This document shows positions 44,192 to 51,710 of a stretch of 64,000 bases of DNA, one piece after another (within the stretch, counting starts at the first letter, position 1; each line of letters opens with the position of its first letter). The stretch comes from Aporhodopirellula aestuarii. GTDB taxonomy: Bacteria > Planctomycetota > Planctomycetia > Pirellulales > Pirellulaceae. The notes beneath the pieces were generated by a model. The model searched no databases. It was not told the origin of the DNA and saw only the letters and a list, made by a program, of their open reading frames with translations. Both the position numbers and the translations under genes were made by a program. Location: positions 116,057 to 180,056 of the forward strand of contig NZ_JAMQBK010000062.1 in NCBI RefSeq assembly GCF_023701485.1. Reading direction: 5' to 3'.

Positions 44192-45649
44192 ATGAAATTC
44201 CAGACTCTTCTGTCGATCGCGAGTGCCTTCGTGATCGCCTTGCTGTCTTCCATATCGTGTTCGTCATTTGCCGACGAACGTCCTAACGTTGTGTGGATCA
44301 TCTCGGATGATTTGTGCCCGGAGCTAGGGTGCTATGGATACCCGGACGTTGCAACGCCGAATATCGATTGCTTAGCGAGCGAGGGGACGCGTTATACCCA
44401 CGCATTCTCGACCGCCCCGGTTTGTTCAGCATCACGAACAGCGTTTCAAACCGGACGTTATCAAACGACAGTGGGTGGCCATCACCATGACACGCGAGAC
44501 ATCCCTGTCTTGCCAGACGATGTTCCGACCGTCACGGGCCTGATGCAGAAGGCGGGCTACTTCGTCTGTAACGGGAATGGAAAGAAGACAGACGTCAAGT
44601 TTGCCAAATCGCACCTGAACTTTGCCTATACGCCGAAGGAGTTCTTTGATGGCGTTGATTGGTCGGCGCGGAGTGAGGGACAGCCGTTTTTCGCTCAAGT
44701 GCAAATCAAAGAACCACACCGTGAGTTCGTTCAGAGCACGCGTGAGTATCCCCACGCGCCAATTCCGCCGTACTACCCCGATCACTCGGTGACGCGGGCG
44801 GACTGGGCAAACTATCTCGCCAGTATCGAGGTGCTTGACTGGAAAGTGGGTGGCGTGCTCGATCGTCTCGAAGAGGAGGGATTGGCCGACAACACGCTGG
44901 TGATCTTCTTTGGCGATCATGGGCGGCCGCATGTTCGAGGAAAACAGTGGCTGTACGACGGAGGTCTGCACGTGCCGCTGATTGTGCGTTGGCCAGGGAA
45001 GGTGGCGGCAGGTGCCGTGGACGACCGGCTCGCGTCGCTGTTGGATTTGATGCCGACGACATTGGCGGCAGCAAATGTGCCGTCCCCTGATCTTCCGGGA
45101 CTCAACCTTTTGGATAGAACGTCGACGGGCCATGAGCAGTTGTTTGCGGCCCGAGATCGATGTGGAGATGCCCCCGACCGAATTCGCAGCGTTCGCACGA
45201 AACGTTTTAAGTACATTCGGAACTTCCATCCCGATCGGCCGTACATGCAGCTGAGCAGCTACAAGAAACTGTCCTACCCCGTCGAAACGGTGATGAAGGT
45301 CCTGCATGCCAGTGGGCAATGGAGTTCACCGTTCATGGCGGAGACCAGACCTGAAGAAGAATTGTATGACCTTCAAGACGATCCGTTTGAGATGCACAAT
45401 TTGGCGACTGATCCCGAATATGCGAGCCAACTCGGCGAACTGCGAGCTTCGGTCGATCGATGGATCGAAGAGACTGGCGACAAAGGCGCCATCGACGAAA
45501 GTAAGACCGTCGACATGGACTCATTGATGGCGGAAAAACGCCGATGGTATGAGAAGACAATGGAAAAACGAGGTCTCGCACCCGACATCTCCGATGTTGA
45601 ATATTTGCGGTGGTGGGAGCGAAAACTGGGGGGTGAAACGCCTGAGTAA
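44192..45649 (+). CDS. Sulfatase (S1 family, CxAxR type)
   Basis: 485 residues with a signal peptide (LLSIASAFVIALLSSISCSSF). Metal site RPNVVWIISDDLCPELGCYG, catalytic Cys78-Ser-Ala-Ser-Arg82 (PVCSASRTAFQTGRYQ), IFFGDHGRPHVRGKQWLYDG, RDRCGDAPDRIRSVRTKRF and the C-terminal region LRWWERKLGGE. It is a close relative of the preceding sulfatase in motif layout, including the GDHGRPHVRGK and ARDRC blocks, and starts 10 bases after it; a likely tandem duplicate that diverged. The ATG at 44192 gives a full leader. Probably co-transcribed, and both together point to a polysaccharide with more than one sulfate position. Confidence 0.93.
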   Translation: MKFQTLLSIASAFVIALLSSISCSSFADERPNVVWIISDDLCPELGCYGYPDVATPNIDCLASEGTRYTHAFSTAPVCSASRTAFQTGRYQTTVGGHHHDTRDIPVLPDDVPTVTGLMQKAGYFVCNGNGKKTDVKFAKSHLNFAYTPKEFFDGVDWSARSEGQPFFAQVQIKEPHREFVQSTREYPHAPIPPYYPDHSVTRADWANYLASIEVLDWKVGGVLDRLEEEGLADNTLVIFFGDHGRPHVRGKQWLYDGGLHVPLIVRWPGKVAAGAVDDRLASLLDLMPTTLAAANVPSPDLPGLNLLDRTSTGHEQLFAARDRCGDAPDRIRSVRTKRFKYIRNFHPDRPYMQLSSYKKLSYPVETVMKVLHASGQWSSPFMAETRPEEELYDLQDDPFEMHNLATDPEYASQLGELRASVDRWIEETGDKGAIDESKTVDMDSLMAEKRRWYEKTMEKRGLAPDISDVEYLRWWERKLGGETPE

Positions 45650-45813
45650 CTCCGTCTGTCGTTGGGTTTGCTGTGTGGTCCGGCAAACGTTCAAGAAGCT
45701 CGCGTGGCTCAGTCGAATCGCTTTCCAAAATGCGTCGCGATGACATTCATGGTCGCCATCTACCATTGTTTGTAAATTGCAGAAGTTTCTCTCTTACTCA
45801 TAGCGTGCTGCGA

Positions 45814-47769
45814 ATGGGCAACTCCCTGATTCCAACTTATCTCGCGTTCATCGTTGGTTTGTTCGCGGCGGGCATATCGCAGGCGGGAACAATGACGAGT
45901 CCCGACGGTCAGGTTGCCGTGTCGGTGTTCGTCAATGAAGGGGATGTGCTTTGCTATTCAGTCAAATGGAAGAGCGAAGACATCGTTGAACCCTCTCCGT
46001 TGGGCGTCACGGTAGACGGAGTCGATTTCGGGAAACGGGTCAGCATCGGTTCACCCACGATGTCGTCGGTCGATGAGACTTACGCGACGCGAGGCGTCCA
46101 TCACTTGGCTCGCAATCATTTCCATAGTTGGCTCTATCCGATCACGCATTTGGATAGCGGTCGACAATGCGATCTAGAGTTTCGCGTTTACGACGATGCA
46201 GTGGCGGTGCGATACACCGTGCGAGGTGAGGGGACTCAGCATGTCGATCGAGAGAGTTCGAGTTGGAAGCTGATGGATGGTGCCACGGCGTGGTACTTTG
46301 AACGGCTGACGAAAGGCTGGAAGTTGAAATCTTATGCCGGCGAATGGCTCTCGACGGACGTGGGAGAATTGCATCGGGTTTCTCCGGTGGGGCCGATTCA
46401 AGGCACTCCGATCATCTTAGAGCTTCCCCGTCAAATCGGCTACGCCGTAATCACAAAGGCCGCGACCTACAACTACAGCGGCATGCGATTGCGGGCGACG
46501 AGTAATCGAACCTTGGTGGCCGATTTCACCGAAGGGGAGAAAGGGTTTGACGTCGAAGGCACGATTGTGACTCCGTGGCGAGTCACCATGTTGGCGGATG
46601 ATCTCAACGAACTTGTTAACAGTGATTTGATTAAGAATCTTAATCCGCCCCCCGATGCCAAACTTTTCACCGATGTCGATTACATCAAGTCAGGACGCAC
46701 CGTTTGGAGTTGGGAAACGCTCGGTCTCGGTGACCCAACGACACAGCGACGATTCATCGATCTGGCCGCCGAAATGGGGTTTGAATACACAACCATTGAT
46801 GACGGATGGAAGAACTGGGATGCACCGTGGGATACCATCGGCAAACTATGCAAACACGCCCACGAAATGGGCGTCGGCGTGTGGTTGTGGGTGCATTCGG
46901 CGGACATCATGGATCCAGCAAACGATTATCAACAAATGCGGATGTACTTTGCCCAAGTCGCTGAGGTGGGCGCGGTTGGCCTGAAGATTGATTTCATGAA
47001 CGGTGAGTCAAAAGAACTGGTTGATTTTGAAGTCGCGGTTTTGCAAAACGCCGCGAAGTATCGGCTGATGATCAACTTTCATGGTTGTCACGCCTCAACG
47101 GGCGAAGAACGGACCTATCCCAATGAAATGACCCGTGAAGGGATTCGCGGTATCGAAGTGAACAAAATGAAAGAGGGGCCGCTGCCTGCATCCCACAACG
47201 CCGCTTTACCGTTCACGCGATTTGTGGTGGGTCACGCGGACTACACGCCCGTGCTGTTTTCTAATCCTGGACCGACGACGTGGGCACATCAGGCGGCAAC
47301 ACTGGTGTTATTCACTTCTGGATTGCAGACGTATGCGGAACATCCTGACACGATGATGCGTCATCCGATTCTCAAAGATGCGTTCACGGTGATCAGCGAT
47401 ATACCTGCCGTTTGGGATGAAACGCGTGTTCTTCCCGGGAGTCAAATTGGAAAACTCGCGGTAATGGCACGGCGTCGCGATCAAGACTGGTTTGTTGGAA
47501 TTCTCAACGGGGAGCAAGCAACCAAAGGCTATTCGTTAAGTCCTTCGTTTCTAGACGAAGGTCAATACAAAATGGAGATCGTTTGCGATGATCTACAGCG
47601 TCGCGGCGTCGATCTTGTCGGGATGAATCCCAAGGCGGTGCTCCACGAATTCACCACCGCCGTGCCGCTGCGTGTTGAGACACGGGCATCGCGTCGCGGG
47701 CAAGATGTGCTGGTGCAGCTTGCGCCAGGAGGCGGCTATGTCGCCCGGTTTACCAAAGTGGTGAACTAA
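45814..47769 (+). CDS. Glycoside hydrolase family 97
   Basis: 651 residues with a signal peptide (IPTYLAFIVGLFAAGISQAG). GH97 architecture: N-terminal beta-sandwich (TSPDGQVAVSVFVNEGDVLC, TYATRGVHHLARNHF), a TIM barrel with AEMGFEYTTIDDGWKNWDAP and GLKIDFMNGESKEL, and a C-terminal beta domain. Asp393 in LKIDFM sits where the retaining GH97 nucleophile lies (inverting members have Glu elsewhere), and NEMTREGIRGIEVNKMKEG supplies a later carboxylate. GH97 removes alpha-linked glucose or galactose from oligosaccharides. In this neighbourhood, an alpha-galactosidase role on desulfated oligosaccharides is plausible; that is inference. The start ATG at 45814 is chosen from the signal peptide; 164 bases separate it from the sulfatase. 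Confidence 0.88.
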   Translation: MGNSLIPTYLAFIVGLFAAGISQAGTMTSPDGQVAVSVFVNEGDVLCYSVKWKSEDIVEPSPLGVTVDGVDFGKRVSIGSPTMSSVDETYATRGVHHLARNHFHSWLYPITHLDSGRQCDLEFRVYDDAVAVRYTVRGEGTQHVDRESSSWKLMDGATAWYFERLTKGWKLKSYAGEWLSTDVGELHRVSPVGPIQGTPIILELPRQIGYAVITKAATYNYSGMRLRATSNRTLVADFTEGEKGFDVEGTIVTPWRVTMLADDLNELVNSDLIKNLNPPPDAKLFTDVDYIKSGRTVWSWETLGLGDPTTQRRFIDLAAEMGFEYTTIDDGWKNWDAPWDTIGKLCKHAHEMGVGVWLWVHSADIMDPANDYQQMRMYFAQVAEVGAVGLKIDFMNGESKELVDFEVAVLQNAAKYRLMINFHGCHASTGEERTYPNEMTREGIRGIEVNKMKEGPLPASHNAALPFTRFVVGHADYTPVLFSNPGPTTWAHQAATLVLFTSGLQTYAEHPDTMMRHPILKDAFTVISDIPAVWDETRVLPGSQIGKLAVMARRRDQDWFVGILNGEQATKGYSLSPSFLDEGQYKMEIVCDDLQRRGVDLVGMNPKAVLHEFTTAVPLRVETRASRRGQDVLVQLAPGGGYVARFTKVVN

Positions 47770-48176
47770 TCGTCCCTGTTTCAATTTGCTCGCTCGGCCG
47801 ATTCAGGTAAACAACCGGCTTGCTCAAACTTCGCGTGAGTATTCGCAATCGTTGTGCTTCGCAATCGCAGCTTACGCGAATCAGTATCGGTGCTCGATCG
47901 CTTTGTCTATAGATGCTGCGCAACCGGCTAGCGTGTACTGGTTTGCGCATGAAGTTGGCTTGCGTTTTAACGCATTGAGATGAACGACGCTCACCGACGT
48001 TACACGGTGCGCGGACTGCTAACGAAGCAGCTACGGAAAAATTTCGGGAAAACGCGTGGCTTTTTGAAGTAAATGCGTTGGCCGCCGGAATCATAGGGTT
48101 AGGGGAGTTGAGATTTGCCTTAGGCGCGTCCCTCCCCTTGAGCTTTTCTCTTTTCCTTTTAGCGGAGCAGTTTCCA
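47770..48176 (+). other. Region upstream of the DUF1559 gene
   Basis: 407 bases with no gene. It contains GCAACCGGCTAGCG near 47920 and a T/C-rich tract (TTTTCTCTTTTCCTTTT) just before the DUF1559 start, which could be part of a leader. Nothing further seen. Confidence 0.5.
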
Positions 48177-49421
48177 ATGCACAGAACACGTAATCATCGA
48201 TCGGGCTTCACGCTCGTCGAATTACTCGTCGTGATCGCAATCATCGGCGTGCTCGTCGGCCTCTTGTTGCCTGCTGTTCAGGCGGCACGCGAAGCGGCGC
48301 GTCGAATGAGTTGCAGCAATAACTTCAAGCAACTCGGGTTATCGATCCACAATTACCATTCCGCGTACAAGCAATTGCCAAGGCATGGCGGAGGCACTTC
48401 GGCGCTGAACGATAATCAGCACCACAATCGCAACTGCCAGTATTCGAACCGAGATTCTTTGAGCATCTTGGTCGGGCTGCTTCCTTTCTTCGAACAGCAA
48501 GCGATCTGGGAACGGATCAGTAATCCCTACGAGAACGATGGCGCGGCAGGTCTGACATATTTAATTCCAGGTCATCAATGGCAATCGGAGGTCGCCGATT
48601 ATCCACCGATGGGTCCCGCCCCTCGTCATGTCGAATACGATCCATGGGTGACCAACATTCCGTCGCTGCGTTGTCCCAGTGACCCCGGCACCGGCTTGCC
48701 AGCCCTTGGTCGCACCAACTACGCCGCTTGTTTGGGTGACGGACTCTACGCCGTCAATCATGGCGTCTTTGATACCAGAAACAACGACGTTGGCAGCAGC
48801 GGCGGAAACTGGCAAGGATCGCGTGAGGATGCTCGGGCTGCATGTCGAGGTATTTTCGTGATGCATAAGACGACGAAGTTCCGAGATGTTCTTGATGGCC
48901 TGTCGAACACGATCGCGATGGGGGAGATTGCGACTGATCTCGGAGACAACGACAATCGCACCGTTGCCCAAAACGGAGGTACGCCATCGAATTCTCAGAT
49001 CCGCCAAAATCCCAGCTATTGTCGCGACCAAGCGGGATGGATTGATGCAACTCGGCCTCAGTTTTGGTCGGGCTCGCCTGCGTCGGTCACCTCGGCTCGT
49101 GGTTATCGTTGGGCGGATGCGGGTGACGCACTGTTCTCAGCGATGCAGACCGTGTTGCCTCCCAATAGTGAAATCTGCAGCGCTGGACGGACGACCGGAA
49201 ACTACCCGCCATCGAGTCGACACCAAGGCGGCGTCCATGTCCTGATGGCCGATGGTGCCGTGAAGTTTGTCACAGATTCGATTGAGGCCGGTAACTCGCG
49301 AGCCGGTAGCGTTTGGTTGAAAGGCACTGGGACGCAGGCTCCAGGTAGCCAGAGTCCATACGGTCTTTGGGGGGCTCTCGGAACTCGTGCAAATAAAGAG
49401 ACGATTGACCAAGATTTCTAA
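48177..49421 (+). CDS. DUF1559 pilin-like exported protein
   Basis: 414 residues. The N-terminus RSGFTLVELLVVIAIIGVL is a type IV pilin/pseudopilin prepilin motif with the Glu at +5 of the mature chain, followed by PAVQAAREAARRMSCSNNFK. It ends with the DUF1559 H-x(9)-DG motif (HQGGVHVLMADGAVKFVTD). DUF1559 proteins occur by the dozen in planctomycetes; they are probably processed by prepilin peptidase and assembled at the surface. Here it sits inside a sulfatase/GH cluster, as SusD-like partners do in other phyla, but no such function is shown. The start is supported by GCGGAG about 10 bases upstream. A terminator follows. Confidence 0.92.
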   Translation: MHRTRNHRSGFTLVELLVVIAIIGVLVGLLLPAVQAAREAARRMSCSNNFKQLGLSIHNYHSAYKQLPRHGGGTSALNDNQHHNRNCQYSNRDSLSILVGLLPFFEQQAIWERISNPYENDGAAGLTYLIPGHQWQSEVADYPPMGPAPRHVEYDPWVTNIPSLRCPSDPGTGLPALGRTNYAACLGDGLYAVNHGVFDTRNNDVGSSGGNWQGSREDARAACRGIFVMHKTTKFRDVLDGLSNTIAMGEIATDLGDNDNRTVAQNGGTPSNSQIRQNPSYCRDQAGWIDATRPQFWSGSPASVTSARGYRWADAGDALFSAMQTVLPPNSEICSAGRTTGNYPPSSRHQGGVHVLMADGAVKFVTDSIEAGNSRAGSVWLKGTGTQAPGSQSPYGLWGALGTRANKETIDQDF

Positions 49422-49435
49422 TCTGATCGCCAATA

Positions 49436-49492
49436 AGGTCCTGATCGTTCGTTGAGGAAATCCAGATGACGATCCGCAAGACCTCTTTTTTT
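49436..49492 (+). terminator. Candidate factor-independent terminator after DUF1559
   Basis: Two nested stems (AGGTC 49436-49440 with GACCT 49480-49484; GATCG 49443-49447 with CGATC 49470-49474) lead into a run of seven T at 49486-49492. It lies 14 bases after the DUF1559 stop, in the right place to separate it from the tiny lipoprotein. Confidence 0.55.
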
Positions 49493-49603
49493 ATGTTGAA
49501 TCGCGGCGCGGTGTGACAGCACCGTGCCGCACGCCGGACGCAAGTTCGTGTTGATCGCGAACCCCAAGATTAAAACACGACGTAACCTACCAAGGAGATT
49601 TGA

Positions 49604-49780
49604 ATGAGATCGTTTTTTGTTGTCGTATTGCTTTTCGGGGGCTTTGCCTTGAACGGATGCGGTGAGTCGTCGCCATCGGTGCCCTCGCCGACCGAACGCG
49701 ATGAGTTGCGGGAGCTGATGGCGAAGGAAGCCGCCGAACTGGAGGCGCGAGCTGCCGACGAAGATGCCAATCCGGAGTAG
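49604..49780 (+). CDS. Tiny lipoprotein
   Basis: 58 residues (177 bases). The leader RSFFVVVLLFGGFALNGCGE ends in a lipobox LNGC, so the mature protein should be lipidated at the Cys and held at the membrane. The rest is a short acidic/helical tail (SPTERDELRELMAKEAAELE, then ARAADEDANPE). It has a strong AAGGAG ribosome-binding site, with ATG about six bases later, which supports it as a real gene. I do not recognise a family; small lipoproteins following DUF1559 genes are frequent in planctomycetes. It may act as a partner of the DUF1559 protein. Confidence 0.7.
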   Translation: MRSFFVVVLLFGGFALNGCGESSPSVPSPTERDELRELMAKEAAELEARAADEDANPE

Positions 49781-50288
49781 TTCTTGCTGCGGAAGCAACG
49801 GGAGCTCGTAAGTTGAGAGTCGCGGTTGCCTAGGAACGCGGGGTTGAGTTCGTGCGAGGGAACGGTGCGGCTTAATGCCTCAACGCGGTGCTTTGTTGGG
49901 ACAGGATTCATTCCACGTGATGAGTCCGTTTCGGCGGGCTTGGTTCGCGGTCGGGGCAGACGCTAGTATTCGAACGAACGCTCTGCAACGCATTGAGTAT
50001 CGCAGAACGTTGATGTCTGACGCGTTTGTCTGCTGGGCGTTTCCAGCGTGGTTGAAAGTGGCGAGACATTTCACACACGAATGCCTTCGACACGATATTC
50101 GCGGCGCAGATGGATCGTATCCGCGTTTCTGAAATATGGGGCGCGAAGTCGTTTAGGAAATGGATTCACATCACGTGGAGCCGCGGGCACCGATTGCGGA
50201 ACGATGTATACTGGTCGCGGCACCTATAACCTGCCACGAAGCGCCCGTGTTCCTCCAAAAATTCCGTTGTCGGAAGCCAGATACCACC
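49781..50288 (+). other. Intergenic region upstream of a sulfatase
   Basis: 508 bases. An 85-codon plus-strand frame crosses it, but no ribosome-binding site or family match is seen. No gene called. Confidence 0.5.
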
Positions 50289-51650
50289 ATGAAGAAGCTG
50301 ATCCTTTGTTTACTCGCGTTGGCATCGCCAGCCTTTGGTTACGCAGACCAGACGCAGCCCCCCAACGTCATTTTTATCCTGGCCGATGATTTAGGTTATG
50401 GCGACTTGAGTTGTTACGGCCAGACCAAGTTTGAGACTCCCAATATCGATGCTCTGGCTGCGCGTGGCATGCGATTCATGCAGCACTATTCCGGCAGTAC
50501 GGTGTGCGCACCTTCGCGTTGTTCGTTATTGACGGGCTTGCACACCGGGCACACGCCGGTGAAAGGGAACGCCGAGTACGAGCCCGAGGGCCAAATGCCG
50601 ATGCCAGCGGATACGTTCACCGTCGGGCATTTCTTGCAATCCGCGGGCTATGAAACAGGCCTTTTCGGCAAATGGGGGCTTGGATATCCAGGGTCGGTAA
50701 GTGATCCGATGAAGATGGGGTTCGACCGTTTCTACGGGTACAACTGCCAACGGCTTGCACACTGTTACTACCCGGCCTTCCTGTGGAACGATGATGAGCG
50801 GGAGTTGTTGTGGGGCAATGTGGCGTCGCACACATACGATTACGCACCGGACTTCATCCACCGGCAAGCGTTGGATTTCATCCGTAGCAATAAGGAACAG
50901 CCGTTTTTTTGTTACTACGCCGCGATCCAACCACACGCTGACATGATCGCTCCCGAAGCGTACATGAAAAAGTTTCGAGGCAAACTGTTGCCGGAGACCA
51001 GTTATCCTGACGACTATTACATCGGCCAGGCCGAACCGCACGCGGCGTTCGCAGCCATGGTTACGGTGCTTGACGATTACGTCGGCGAGATTGTCGCCGA
51101 GTTGGATACCTTGGGGATCGCAGACAGCACGCTGGTGATCTTCAGTTCGGATAACGGACCTCACGAAGAAGGCGGGCACGATCCGAAATACTTCGATTCC
51201 AACGGAGTCATGAGGGGGATCAAGCGTGACCTTTACGAAGGAGGCGTGCGGGTGCCCATGATCGCAACATGGCCAGGGAAAATTAAAGCGGGATCGCAAT
51301 CAGATCATGTTTCGGCGTTCTGGGACTTCCTGCCGACGATGGCAGATTTGACCGCAACACCTCTCGATCATGAGGTCGATGGTGTTTCGATGTTGCCGAC
51401 GTTGCTGGGTAAGTCCGGTCAGAAGGAACACGAATATTTATATTGGGAGTTTCCTGCCCAAGGCGGACGTGAAGCGATTCGAAAAGGTGATTGGAAAGCG
51501 GTGCGATACAACACCAACAAAAAGCCAAACGCGCCCCCCGAACTCTTTGATCTTTCAACGGATGTCGAGGAAACGACCAACGTCGCGGCAACGCATCCCG
51601 AGATTGTTCAAGAGCTCAGCGAATTGATGAGTCAGGCGCGATCTGACTGA
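50289..51650 (+). CDS. Arylsulfatase (S1 family)
   Basis: 453 residues with a signal peptide (LILCLLALASPAFGYA). Metal site PPNVIFILADDLGYGDLSCYG, catalytic Cys73-Ala-Pro-Ser-Arg77 (TVCAPSRCSLLTGLHTGH), FGKWGLGYPGSV, VIFSSDNGPHEEGGHDP and YEGGVRVPMIATWPG. Canonical and complete. The start ATG at 50289 is chosen because it gives the leader; the longer frame is not leader-like. It is followed after 60 bases by the beta-propeller glycosidase candidate, so they are probably one unit. S1 enzymes of this style act on sulfated galactans and related glycans. Confidence 0.93.
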   Translation: MKKLILCLLALASPAFGYADQTQPPNVIFILADDLGYGDLSCYGQTKFETPNIDALAARGMRFMQHYSGSTVCAPSRCSLLTGLHTGHTPVKGNAEYEPEGQMPMPADTFTVGHFLQSAGYETGLFGKWGLGYPGSVSDPMKMGFDRFYGYNCQRLAHCYYPAFLWNDDERELLWGNVASHTYDYAPDFIHRQALDFIRSNKEQPFFCYYAAIQPHADMIAPEAYMKKFRGKLLPETSYPDDYYIGQAEPHAAFAAMVTVLDDYVGEIVAELDTLGIADSTLVIFSSDNGPHEEGGHDPKYFDSNGVMRGIKRDLYEGGVRVPMIATWPGKIKAGSQSDHVSAFWDFLPTMADLTATPLDHEVDGVSMLPTLLGKSGQKEHEYLYWEFPAQGGREAIRKGDWKAVRYNTNKKPNAPPELFDLSTDVEETTNVAATHPEIVQELSELMSQARSD

Positions 51651-51710
51651 CCCGGCCGTCCGCAAATTCGCGAGCGGCCATCCTCCCCACATTTGATCAT
51701 CCTTGCACAC

